From positions 1 through 64,000 of the forward strand of contig JAUIRK010000781.1 of assembly GCA_030549495.1 (NCBI GenBank): 64,000 nt of DNA, in the 5' to 3' direction. This stretch comes from Nectonema munidae. Lineage: Eukaryota > Nematomorpha > Nectonematoida > Nectonematidae. The translations under genes were made by a program, and so were the position numbers. Shown in pieces: positions 12,243-22,097 of the stretch. Position 1 is the stretch's first letter. Every line of letters starts with the position of its first letter. The notes beneath the pieces were generated by a model. It was not told where the DNA came from. It was given only the letters and a program-made list of their open reading frames with translations, and searched no databases.

Positions 12243-12437
12243 TCATATATTAAGCGTAATATTTTTACCAGTTTTTTCAAAAGGTTTCGCTAACACCAAA
12301 CAAGTTTTTTCAGCTAAATTAATTGTTCTTACGTTGTTTTCATTTCCCAAGTAAATTATTCCATTGAGAGCATAACTTGAGTTTGCTTCACAAATTCTGA
12401 ATATCTTCAATCCATACTTTTTAGCCTTGGAAGGCAT
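12243..12437 (-). pseudogene. piggyBac-like transposase, middle segment
   Basis: On the minus strand the frame reads TYMPSKAKKYGLKIF and continues through YALNGIIYLG to GKNIT. This is the stretch just after the first catalytic aspartate region of piggyBac-family (DDE_Tnp_1_7) transposases. It continues the N-terminal half at 14029-14781. The two are separated by an inserted LINE fragment, and the 15-20 residues between them, including the expected DEQL-type motif, are missing. The C-terminal part is lost beyond 12243, where the hAT relic begins. Confidence 0.82.
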
Positions 12438-12439
12438 AT

Positions 12440-14028
12440 ATGTTGGATAGTGAATTTGAGCTACGAAGATGGAAAGTGTGATCTTTGATTCGTTGAGTAA
12501 ACCAAGGATGGAAAACTTCTTGTAACGTATTGTTATAAAATTTAAAAAAAAAGTTCAAAGCATAAAACTTATAGAGATCTGTACATTTAAGAAGTCCGTT
12601 TTCATAAAATAACATGTTTGTATGAGATAAAGGAGGCTTATTAAAAACTATTCTCAATAATTTTTTTGTGACGTTATCAGCTTATTATCTAATCTATAAC
12701 CATAATTCATGATACTATAATTAAGGTGTGGAAGATATAAAGTTTTATAAAGAAGTAATTTAGTTTGACTAGGAAGTAAACTTCTACATTGTTTTATTTT
12801 TCCAATTATGCAATTTACTTTCGCTAATACATGTCGATTATGATCTTTCCAATTCAAGTTTTTGTCTATTATTTGCCCAAGAAAGTTAAAACTATTTACG
12901 AATTCAAAATCATAACTAAATTTAATATTTGTATAAGAACTTTTAAAACAAATCATTTTACACTTATTTCTATTGACGGTTAAAGAGTTTGAATCGAACC
13001 AATTAAACAAATTATCTATTTTTATCTTCAAAGAACAATCATCCAAAGAAAAGAGAATTGAAACATCATCGGCATAGAGATAAATATTATTAAAACCGTC
13101 AACTTTATGTATATCATTAACATATACTAAAAAGAGTAAGGGGCCTATAATTGATCCTTGAGGTACCCCACAAGAAAGCAATTTCATATCAGAAAAAGAT
13201 CAATTAACTTCTACAGTACAATATCTATTGGATAAGTAATCTTTTATCAAAGAGAGTGAAGAATCAGTTAGACCATAAAAAGAAAGTTTGTGAAGCAAAA
13301 TTGAATGGTTAATTGAATCAAATGCCTTGGAAAGGTCTATAAAGAGCGCAGCAAGTGGTTTATTTGAATCCAAATTAAAAAACAAATCATATAAGAAAAG
13401 AGAATATAGTAGTTCTTTGGAGTGTTTGGAGCGTAAGCCAAATTGCCTATTATAAAAGTACTGGTTGATTTCAAAGTATTCATAGAGTTGTTTGTAGAGT
13501 AATTTTTCAAAGATCTTGCCTACAATAGGTACTAATGAAATTGGACGATAGTTGTCCAAATTATTTTTATTTCCTTTCTTAAAAATTGGAACAATTTTAG
13601 TGGCCTTAAAGACATATGGAAGAGAAGAGGAGGCAATACATGCATTGAAACCGATGATAAGTATTTGATAAATGTGAGGAAAAATCAATTTAAATAAATT
13701 AAACGATAATCCAAATATATCTTTAGAATTGTTATTTGCAGTTGTTTTTATTACTTGAATTAAATCAAAGAAATTAATATTATGAAAAGAGAATTACGTA
13801 ACCACAGGATCAAGATACTCAACATAATTTTTAGATTTTGTAGGAGCATTACTTTTATTGAATTGATTGATAAATGCATTCCTTGTCATCCTTATTTGAG
13901 CTTTTGACTAGACTTGGCTGTAAAACATTATTATGATTTTTATTGCAAAACAAAGAATTCAGTTTTCTCCATGTATCACGGCTAGATTTACAACATTTAA
14001 TGTACTGAGGAAAGTATCTATTTTTGTC
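12440..14028 (-). pseudogene. LINE reverse transcriptase fragment inserted in a piggyBac gene
   Basis: The minus-strand frame encodes a non-LTR reverse transcriptase. In order: a lead-in with SSRDTWRKLNSLF, then PIFKKGNKNNLDNYRPISL, LFIDLSKAFDSINHSILL (first catalytic Asp), CGVPQGSIIGPLLFLVYVND, YADDVSILF (catalytic Asp pair), and a thumb/C-terminal part up to about 12440. One in-frame TGA at 13197-13199 breaks the frame between the palm motifs; other lesions lie upstream of 13688. The endonuclease domain, the extreme C-terminus and the 3' UTR with poly(A) are absent. Motifs suit the Jockey/CR1/RTE-like LINE groups; the clade is not resolved. Confidence 0.88.
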
Positions 14029-14781
14029 AGTTAAAATATCATCTGCAATATAGTGACGCCTTTGAGCCAGTAAAAACAATTCCCATATTTCTCTAATTGC
14101 TGCAAGTTTATCAATTTCTTTTCTTTGCTTTCTTGTAAGAACGTTATCAAATCTCAAGCATCTGAGAAGAAGTTTCATGCGGGAAAAAGCCATGCAAGAT
14201 CTATAAAAAGGCTTACTATCTTTTTCTTTGTAGAAGTCATTCAAATCACAAAAATTGTCACGATCAACACCTGCTCGAATGAGAAAACCAAATGAAGCTT
14301 CTAATTCTTCATATGTGAACTTTGAAAACAATTTAAAAGCAAAATTTGACGGATTTGAAGTCCTTATCAAAAGAAGTTTTCGATTTGTGCATTTAGGATG
14401 TCTTGTAATTTCTTCAGGGAAGTTTAAACCAAACAGCTCTTTTTCATCCATACTTTTTGACAGCGTTCTTCCTTTTTCTGTAACAATGTTTCGTCTCAAT
14501 CGCACCAAATTTTCTCCCAGTTTACTTTCCTACTTTACTCCATATACGTTGTTTTCCTCTTCAGAAGATGAATCTTCGGTACTCTCTTTTTCAGAAAAAA
14601 TAATGAAATCTGATTCCTCTTCGAAAACTATATTAGTGACCTCTGAATTTTCTTCGATATTTTCGTCTTCACTTGGAATATTCACAAATTCTGTAGAGTC
14701 ATCCACATCTAAATCGTCGTCGCACAACTTACCTATTTTTAACAGGCTGCATGCTTCGATAAAAGACTTTCTTTTGGTCAT
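14029..14781 (-). pseudogene. piggyBac-like transposase, N-terminal half
   Basis: From the methionine at 14781 the frame shows a short basic start (MTKRKSFIEA) and an acidic Ser/Glu/Asp-rich region typical of piggyBac N-termini. One in-frame TAG (14527-14529) follows. The frame then enters the DDE_Tnp_1_7 region: SKFTYEELEASFGFLIRAG, FYRSCMAFSRMKLLLRCLRF and KLAAIREIWELF. The protein is cut at about residue 250 by the LINE fragment. The family differs in sequence from the piggyBac palindrome at 41559-44873. Confidence 0.85.
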
Positions 14782-14841
14782 ACTGTAAAAGATATGAAAA
14801 GCAGAAAAGAAAGAAATGAAAACAGATAAGACATAAAACAT

Positions 14842-15864
14842 GATAGATGACCCATATAATCGTGTGACAGGCGGAATTAAAATGTATATTTATTTTTTTT
14901 TCATTATATTAAGCTTCAAATAACAGCTGTTGTATGTATTACAAAAGCAACATAGCAAATCTCAAATAAAGTGTTTGACTACAAAATATAGTCAGTTTCA
15001 ATAGAGATAAAAAAACTTAAAATTAAATTTTTTTTCATCGGTATCAAAATTTGTATTTTGCTTATGTTTTAGCTTATTATGTAAAGAAATTGTAATCTTA
15101 ATTATGAAGTTTTTTCTTGATTTTTAAAAAAGTTATTAATTTATTAAAATTGGATGACTAAATTTTGTAGTCATTTATCCTGATAAGCGTTAAACTTATA
15201 GCAACATTTATTTAAATTAAAAAGTTAAGCGAAAAGTTATGAATAAGAATGAAATGTAGTAATGCGTAAATACGAAAAAATGAATGTGTAGAAGAATTTT
15301 TGATAGAGTATGAAATGAGTCAAAATACTCAAATTCTTAGATTGCGGGATATTCTAGCGATGATGAGTTTGTTAATACATATCAAAGGAGTATAGATTGA
15401 GATCACATTTAGTTCTGAATGGACATCTCTCTCTTCATTACACAAATTTATATAAGGCATAGAAAGGCGTACTAAAAGAAGCACTGTCAATTACATAGGA
15501 AGCTTATATTATTTTCTTATGCATTGTGTGGATTTACTCCGTGTTTTTTACAACATTCGCAGTTAGATATAATACGGGGGGGGGGGGCGTACTTTGTGAA
15601 AGAAAACAACTCGTTACATCGTCATCATAGTAATCACTACGAATAAAATAGGGACGCCTTATATAAAATTCCTATGGAATTCTTTCTACTGTAAATTTAA
15701 TGATCTGTCTTTATTCCAGATTATAATATAGAAAGGGTACGAACGGATTGTGGAAAACTATAAGAGATTTATTGTTTAATTCCGAGCTGTATCTATTCTA
15801 TACGTATTGATAAAGTCCGATATCATATTTTTAAGCTTTATTTGTAAGAATATTAGGAGTTCAT
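14842..15864. other. intergenic
   Basis: No exon or element could be supported. A G-run followed by CGTACTTTGTG at about 15581-15600 is the only odd composition. The terminal repeats of the neighbouring piggyBac relic were not found here. Confidence 0.55.
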
Positions 15865-16135
15865 AGGCGCACAAAGTTGAAATGCAGGGGTGGGGGCATT
15901 ATGCGACTTTTTTAATTTTAACTGTTAAAAAATTTGATTAATATTGCTATTCAATATTTTTCAATGGACTTAAAACTTTAATGACTTCAATTGAAATTAT
16001 TGTTATATGATGGCAGTAATGCTACGGTGGTGAACGGGAGAACTAAAATATACAATTGCAAGCGATAAAACTGTGTGCTAGGCTTAAATTATTACGCGCC
16101 TCCCCTTCTATTTTGCCCCTGAATGTGCGCTTCTA
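15865..16135. mobile_element. small hAT-type MITE, degraded
   Basis: The left end (AGGCGCACAAAGTTG) and the reverse complement of the right end (AGAAGCGCACATTCAGG) are imperfect inverted repeats. They resemble the CAGGGGCGCACATCC ends of the 8113-10577 element. The interior is about 270 bp of AT-rich DNA with no frame, and no clear target duplication remains. Confidence 0.5.
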
Positions 16136-16544
16136 ATATAATTAATTCATTACATTTATGTTTTTAACAGCTAAGTAAAAATAAAATTAGGAACAATACT
16201 GCTGCAATAAAATGATGAGTAATTTCATGCTTTTATTGTTTCAATGTGTAATTTGATTCGTAGCTGGCTTTTTATGATCTTTTAAAAGTAATCCCTATTT
16301 AGTTAACAAGTAAATTGGGTTGAATCTAACATGTATATAAGCTATTATTGTTACAATAAATATGGATTTTTATAAAAACTTCATTGTATTATTTTAACAA
16401 AATCGCACATACTTTTCTTTCTTCACTTCGTCAATTAAATCAGGGAAATTGTGAATTTATTTAACGTAGTACAAACTCATTAATATTTTTAGAAATTTTT
16501 GACATGCTTTTTTTTATTTTTAATGTTTTTTTTAGAATTTCCAT
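16136..16544 (+). promoter_or_regulatory. upstream region of GBF1 with a possible 5' UTR intron end
   Basis: No TATA box or upstream exon can be assigned. Directly before the start codon, a 25-nt T-rich tract ends in AG at 16534-16535, nine bases before ATG. That is a good splice acceptor, so a non-coding first exon may lie further upstream. Confidence 0.35.
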
Positions 16545-19500
16545 ATGAATTTCTGTTTAAGTAGCACCGATGTATTTAACATTGTTCAGCATGAAATCAA
16601 CCTAATCATTCTAGCAATTAAAAAAAATCCACGATGGAATATCCACCAACAAAATTTAGACGATGCCAATAACTCTGTTCTCAAAAGTTTTACAAGCATA
16701 AAGTCTACTTTGAGAAAAACTGATAACTTCTACCAATGTGATTATTATATATTTTTGCAACCATTTTTAACCATAATTCGATCCGAGGAGACTTCTGGAC
16801 CTGTTACTGGTCTATCTCTTTCTTCTATTACAAAATTTCTCTCATACAATTTGTTTGGCATCGATTTGGAATCAAACCAATCAGCAAATAAAATTCAAAC
16901 GGTTAATATGATTGCGGAAGCTGTGACACATGTTAAATTCATAGGAACAGATCCGGCTTCCGATGAGGTCGTTTTATCCAAGTTACTCTCTCTGATTCGA
17001 GTTTTACTTTCTCTTCCTTTCAGAAATTGCTTGAATGATGAATCTGTCTGTGAACTACTACAGTCATGTTTTAGGATAGCTTTTGAAGTTCGTCATTTGT
17101 CAGAATTACTTCGCGAATGTTCTGAAGGCATTCTCACAGAATCCATTCCTCTCCTAATCTCTAAACTTTCACAGTTGAACCCCAAAGACATTAAGGAAAC
17201 TAATGATAATCTTCGCAATGTGGCATTACACTTAAATCCACCTAAAAATAAGAAAAAGAATAAACGATATTCGGTTGAGTATAATACCGCAGTGTTTCCT
17301 GAAAATAAAATTGAATCTATTGACGATAACTCTTTTGATTTATTTGAGAATAACTTTGATACTTCACTTGTACCTCAACAAATGAATGAAAAAAATGAGA
17401 GTAAAGACATTATCTCTGATGAAAACTCAAAGGAAGAAGAAAATTCTTCAAATAAGGCTTCTCCCAATACAGAAACTTTTTCTTCTGGAATATTTCTGAG
17501 TAAACGGGGTGTTATATTTACTACCAAAGATGATTTGCCTAGCAACAAAGAAAAGAGTGAAATTAAAGACAAAAATTCGTTTGGATTTTTCTGTATCAAA
17601 GAAATATTTCGCTTTCTGACTTCCTTACTTGATTTCAAAGACAAGCAAAATGATATTAGAATGGTTAGATTTGGCTTACGTCTATTAATTACGAGTTTGG
17701 AGCTTAATAGTAAACATATTTTCCTTTTCCATCCTCTACGGCTTTTGTTAAGTACTGATTTGTGTCGAAATATGCTAGCTTTGCTGAAGTACAACGATAT
17801 AAATATATTCGCCACTGCTTTGCGTTTGTGCCAATTGATTTTTACTTCCTTTAGATTTAATCTTAAGCCACAATTTGAGTTTTTTTGTATAAAGATAATA
17901 GAGTTAGCAAGCGAAGATTGTAACAACAAACTTCAACTTCAGAAAAGAGAGTTAGTTTTAGATTGTATTCACAGTTTTTTAAGTATCAATTATTTTGCAG
18001 CGGAAATCTATGTTAACTATGATTGCTATGCGTACTCCCATAACATTCTTGAAACATGGGTCCAAACCTTGAGTAGAAATGCCAATCAAAGTAGCACCAT
18101 TTCTTCTATTAATCTGGCATGCTTAGATGCTTTGTTTTCTATCCTTTATGACATTTCTTACAGTTGTAATAAGGACGTTACATACAATGAAAATGACTAC
18201 AATGATAATTTTGAAGCTGTTATTTCTTTAAAAAAACGTAAAAACATCATACATCAAGGTACGCAAATTTTTAACACGGATGCATCTAAAGGAATTAATT
18301 TCTTGCAAAAATACGCTGTATTAGAAACACCACATAATTTCAGCGAAATAGCAAAATTTTTGCGAAAAAATTCGCGCTTGGACAAAAAGCAAATAGGCGA
18401 ATACATTTGCAATAGAAAAAACAGTGGAGTTTTGAAAGCATTTGTAAATTCATTTGATTTTGCAAACAGTCGGATAGATGAAAGTTTACGACTTTATTTA
18501 GAAACATTTAGACTACCCGGTGAAGCACAGCTAATAGATATGTGCATAGAGAAGTTTGCTGAGCGCTGGCAATATTGCAACAACCACCCTTTCGTTAGTA
18601 CGGACGCGGCTTTTACGCTGGCGTATGCCATCATTATGCTTAATGTGGATCAGCACAACCATCTTGTTAAAAAGCAAATGATTCCAATGACTTTAGAAGC
18701 GTTTAAAAAGAACTTGTCCACGGTCAATGGTTCAGTTGGCTTTGAAGAAAGGATGCTGAATGAAGTGTATGAAGCAATTAAGAGTAAAGAGATCGTAATG
18801 CCTAGCGAGCATGTTGGCTCTCTTCGAGACGAATACCTTTGGAAAGAAACGATGAAACGCTGTGAAACCTCCGAAAGTTGTTTGTATGCCAAAGTAACGA
18901 ACAGTATTTACAATAAACAAGTTTTCCTCTGTATTAATGGATCGCTGTTTGCATCATTGACCTACACACTTGATAAAGCTTGTGACCAAGCACTTATTAA
19001 CAACGTTTTACATGCATTCAAATTGTGTGCGTTTATCGCTGGTGTATATAAATTACAAGACATTTTGAACAACTTACTTTTGTCCCTTTATAAATCTTCT
19101 AACCTTAGCAAAGTAGATGAAATGGCTGTTCAGCAGTTTCCTCTTTACCTGTACACTTCTTCCACTGCTTTGTCTTGTATTAAGCTCATTTTTTCAATTT
19201 GTCGTAGTAATGGCAACGATTTAGCACACTCTTGGCGGTATATTTTAGACTGTTTATTTGCTTTGTTCATCGCTAAACTATTACCTGCTTGTTTGTCTGA
19301 AGGAGATGATTTTACAAGTGAAACGGGAAAGGTTAGTTTATTACAAGAAGCAAAAACATCGGGTATGAATAAGAGTGAATCCGGATTGCTTAGTTCCTTT
19401 TACTCTTACATAATGTTTAACAGCAATGTAGCAAACAGTGGTAAATCGTATACTCAAGCAGAAAAAGATGCCGTGACATACGTCCAAGAAGTGATTAACA

Positions 19501-21518
19501 GTTGTGAATTGAGTCAATTGATACTAGAAACAAAATACTTGAGTATTTGTTCTCTTAAAAATTTGGCAAATATATTGTTATCTTCATCCAATCAACTTTT
19601 AGTTATGAATAGTAATAAAAAATTGAGCAATAATTTTAATTTACTTCAAAGTTATACAATATTTCATTTAGAATTGCTAATTCAAATTATAATTCAGAAT
19701 AGGGATAGAATTGAACATTTTTGGAGCTCATTTGAAACCCAAATTGTATGCTTACTGTCTTCGAGTTGCATTAAGTATAACTTTTTCATAGAGAGACTCG
19801 TTGTCGGCATTTTACGAATCGCCTTTCGCATGACATGCCGAGAAGACTTGTTGGCGAATGTAGGCATTAATTTTTTGACTGCTCTCTTCACTCTTAAGTT
19901 AAGTTGGAAGCAAAAACTCAGTATGCAAGTTATAAACGCTGTTAGTCGCATCGTTAATCTTAACTTTAATAATATTAAAAAAGAACACGATTGGAATCTG
20001 TTACTTGCTCTACTACAATCTTATGGAGCTAATATAAGACTTCCCATCACATTCAAATATAAACGAGATTTTCGCACAAGTATACCCGATTCCATTCATT
20101 CAGACTACAAGATAAACTATTTTGATTCAAACACTCGCTATCCAGATTCCTACTCTCAAAAATATCAATCTGATAGTGAAGTGCAGGAAGAAATATTACG
20201 AAAGGCCACTAATTCGTATAAAGAAGTACACTTGGATAAAATTAGATTTGATGGTAGTGCTTGGATTTTAAAAGATTTTGGTTTATACACTCATCGCAAA
20301 GAAAAGTGCATTAAATATAAAAACTATATCGCCCTTTTGCAGCCATTACTCAAAAAGAACTTTGAATCGGATTCATCGTTGAAGAAGATCGTAATAAATA
20401 GAAGAAACGCTAAAGCATTATGTTTGTGTGTAAAGCTTATGGATGATATTGTCAAAACGAATTGCATTCATCTCTCCAATTTTTCTCCTATCTTGAATAC
20501 CGTTTTAACTCTTGCTGAGATTACATATATTGGTAAGTTTGGTGTCATTGAATATTATGCTGGAATAATTAATAATAATAATGGCAGCAGTAATGCACCG
20601 TCCAGTCAATTGACCAAAACTCCAACAAAAGCTCAAAACTTGAGCAAGTACAGAGACCATGTAATTAATTTTGAAAGCTGTGAGGAATATTTTTATCTTC
20701 CGTTTAAGATTCTAGAACTATCATTTACCTTATTTAACCAAAGTTTTTCACTTTTCAAAGCATCTAGTTACTTATGGCTAAAGTTTTGGAAATCCTTTTT
20801 TAAAATTATGTTTAGATTCTGCACAGATCAAAGAAGAGAAGTGCGAAATTCTTCATTTTATTACCTGCAAAAAATCTTGTTATCTGCACATCTGAACAAG
20901 ATGAAATGCGAAGAGTGGGAAAATGTTTTTATAGACTACCTCTTTCCTTTGATGTCGCAACTTCTCACAAATTTTGTTTCAGATGATGAAATGGTGTTGG
21001 ATGAAGTTAGGCACAGGGCAGCGACTCTTTTATCAAAAGTATTTTTACAGCGTCTCAACATTTTATTGACCATGTCCACTTTTATTTCCCTGTGGTTGAA
21101 CATACTTAGCTTGATGGATAAGCAGTTTCTAGCCTCTAGAAGTGAGGTGCTGATAGAAGCTATCCCTGAATTGATAAAAAATATGTTGTTGGTTATGAAG
21201 ACAGCATATCAATCCAGTTCCTCTGATAACAATGCATTACAATCCAAGTTATGGATAACGACTTTTGAAAGAATTGACGAATTTCAGCCCAGCCTTCGAG
21301 CAAAGATGATTGAAACCTTTAGTTTTCTAACTCCTGAGTCACGCACCCAAAAGAATGCAGCAAATTTGGCTGAAAATTGTAACATCATACTACAACCTCC
21401 TAATTGTCAAGACGATATACAAGTTATTGCGAGTGTTAATTTAAATTCTTTTCTCCTTAGCTCGGATCATCCCTCAGACTCAAATGTTAATGCAGAATTA
21501 TCTCCTCAAAAAAGCTAA
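16545..21518 (+). CDS. GBF1: GBF1/garz: large ARF guanine-nucleotide exchange factor of the early Golgi
   Basis: Activates ARF1-class GTPases on cis-Golgi/ERGIC membranes, allowing COPI coat assembly. This is inferred from clear GBF1-type similarity. Domains: DCB about residues 8-210 (EINLIILAIKKNPRW, TGPVTGLSLSSITKFLSY, VKFIGTDPASDEVVLSKLL); a Ser/Glu/Asn-rich linker about 235-345; HUS about 350-540 with the HUS-box core NYDC at 491-494; Sec7 about 564-755; HDS repeats to about 1600. The glutamic finger is E660 in FRLPGEAQ. M698 aligns with the human residue (M832) tied to brefeldin A sensitivity, so sensitivity is predicted. The first ATG aligns about nine residues before the human start, so the start is credible. 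At 1657 aa it is shorter than human GBF1 (about 1860), mainly in the C-terminal tail. Oddly, the whole gene is one exon. A weak ATTAAA lies 21 nt past the stop. Confidence 0.97.
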   Translation: MNFCLSSTDVFNIVQHEINLIILAIKKNPRWNIHQQNLDDANNSVLKSFTSIKSTLRKTDNFYQCDYYIFLQPFLTIIRSEETSGPVTGLSLSSITKFLSYNLFGIDLESNQSANKIQTVNMIAEAVTHVKFIGTDPASDEVVLSKLLSLIRVLLSLPFRNCLNDESVCELLQSCFRIAFEVRHLSELLRECSEGILTESIPLLISKLSQLNPKDIKETNDNLRNVALHLNPPKNKKKNKRYSVEYNTAVFPENKIESIDDNSFDLFENNFDTSLVPQQMNEKNESKDIISDENSKEEENSSNKASPNTETFSSGIFLSKRGVIFTTKDDLPSNKEKSEIKDKNSFGFFCIKEIFRFLTSLLDFKDKQNDIRMVRFGLRLLITSLELNSKHIFLFHPLRLLLSTDLCRNMLALLKYNDINIFATALRLCQLIFTSFRFNLKPQFEFFCIKIIELASEDCNNKLQLQKRELVLDCIHSFLSINYFAAEIYVNYDCYAYSHNILETWVQTLSRNANQSSTISSINLACLDALFSILYDISYSCNKDVTYNENDYNDNFEAVISLKKRKNIIHQGTQIFNTDASKGINFLQKYAVLETPHNFSEIAKFLRKNSRLDKKQIGEYICNRKNSGVLKAFVNSFDFANSRIDESLRLYLETFRLPGEAQLIDMCIEKFAERWQYCNNHPFVSTDAAFTLAYAIIMLNVDQHNHLVKKQMIPMTLEAFKKNLSTVNGSVGFEERMLNEVYEAIKSKEIVMPSEHVGSLRDEYLWKETMKRCETSESCLYAKVTNSIYNKQVFLCINGSLFASLTYTLDKACDQALINNVLHAFKLCAFIAGVYKLQDILNNLLLSLYKSSNLSKVDEMAVQQFPLYLYTSSTALSCIKLIFSICRSNGNDLAHSWRYILDCLFALFIAKLLPACLSEGDDFTSETGKVSLLQEAKTSGMNKSESGLLSSFYSYIMFNSNVANSGKSYTQAEKDAVTYVQEVINSCELSQLILETKYLSICSLKNLANILLSSSNQLLVMNSNKKLSNNFNLLQSYTIFHLELLIQIIIQNRDRIEHFWSSFETQIVCLLSSSCIKYNFFIERLVVGILRIAFRMTCREDLLANVGINFLTALFTLKLSWKQKLSMQVINAVSRIVNLNFNNIKKEHDWNLLLALLQSYGANIRLPITFKYKRDFRTSIPDSIHSDYKINYFDSNTRYPDSYSQKYQSDSEVQEEILRKATNSYKEVHLDKIRFDGSAWILKDFGLYTHRKEKCIKYKNYIALLQPLLKKNFESDSSLKKIVINRRNAKALCLCVKLMDDIVKTNCIHLSNFSPILNTVLTLAEITYIGKFGVIEYYAGIINNNNGSSNAPSSQLTKTPTKAQNLSKYRDHVINFESCEEYFYLPFKILELSFTLFNQSFSLFKASSYLWLKFWKSFFKIMFRFCTDQRREVRNSSFYYLQKILLSAHLNKMKCEEWENVFIDYLFPLMSQLLTNFVSDDEMVLDEVRHRAATLLSKVFLQRLNILLTMSTFISLWLNILSLMDKQFLASRSEVLIEAIPELIKNMLLVMKTAYQSSSSDNNALQSKLWITTFERIDEFQPSLRAKMIETFSFLTPESRTQKNAANLAENCNIILQPPNCQDDIQVIASVNLNSFLLSSDHPSDSNVNAELSPQKS

Positions 21519-21545
21519 GACATACATTACTATATTTTATTAAAT

Positions 21546-21682
21546 GAAAAAGTTATAATTCTATTTTAAGTGGAATTTTTATTTTATTTTTATATTCTCA
21601 GAATTAAAAAAAGAAAGTATAACTTTTTGAAAATTTTATTTGATATTTTTTCAAACACGGGTCCCATTTGATTCAAAAATAG
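21546..21682 (+). repeat. repeat shared with the pogo element at 49118-49250
   Basis: Starting 28 bp after the GBF1 stop, about 135 bp match 49118-49250 closely, with the shared phrase AAAAGTTATAATTCTATTTT and, further on, CCCATTTGATTCAAAA (CCCATTTAATTCAAAA at the other site). At 49 kb this lies within a pogo element, so the GBF1 3' flank probably carries a pogo fragment. It may be part of the GBF1 3' UTR. Confidence 0.8.
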
Positions 21683-22093
21683 GATTTCAATACTCCATAG
21701 GAGATTTGTTGTAATAATTTATGTTCGAAATAGGCCACATCTAAAAAAATAGATAGGATTATATAGTTTTATTTTGTGATCAAAAAGATTAGCATTTAAT
21801 AGTTAGGCAATCGATGTAACTTTGAGAAGAAACAAATGTTAAATTTTTGCGATTAAGTTAATTCCTTCTTGCATTCATGCATACTCCTATCGTATATATT
21901 ATATGTCCAATGCTCTTTTTAAAAACAAGTGTCTACTTTTTGTAAAATTGGTAGATACCTGAAGAATTATTTGTTTTTCATTAATCTGAAACATTACCTA
22001 TAGAGCAGGGGTGGGCAAACTTCTTCATGAAAGGGCCACATTTAAAAATGTACATCTTTAAGTTGCTGCATGGTAAAGTAAAATGGGCAATAC
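21683..22093. other. intergenic with a hAT-like end
   Basis: AT-rich DNA. At 22006, GCAGGGGTGGGCAAACTTC resembles the terminal repeat of many hAT elements (CAGGGGTGGGCAAAC). The matching other end was not found, so it is a solo relic. Confidence 0.45.
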
Positions 22094-22097
22094 TTAA

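Noticed and set aside
17375-19951. Antisense open frames of 60-184 codons inside GBF1
   Set aside because: They are the reverse-strand reading of a conserved coding sequence, with no start context, splice sites or family resemblance.
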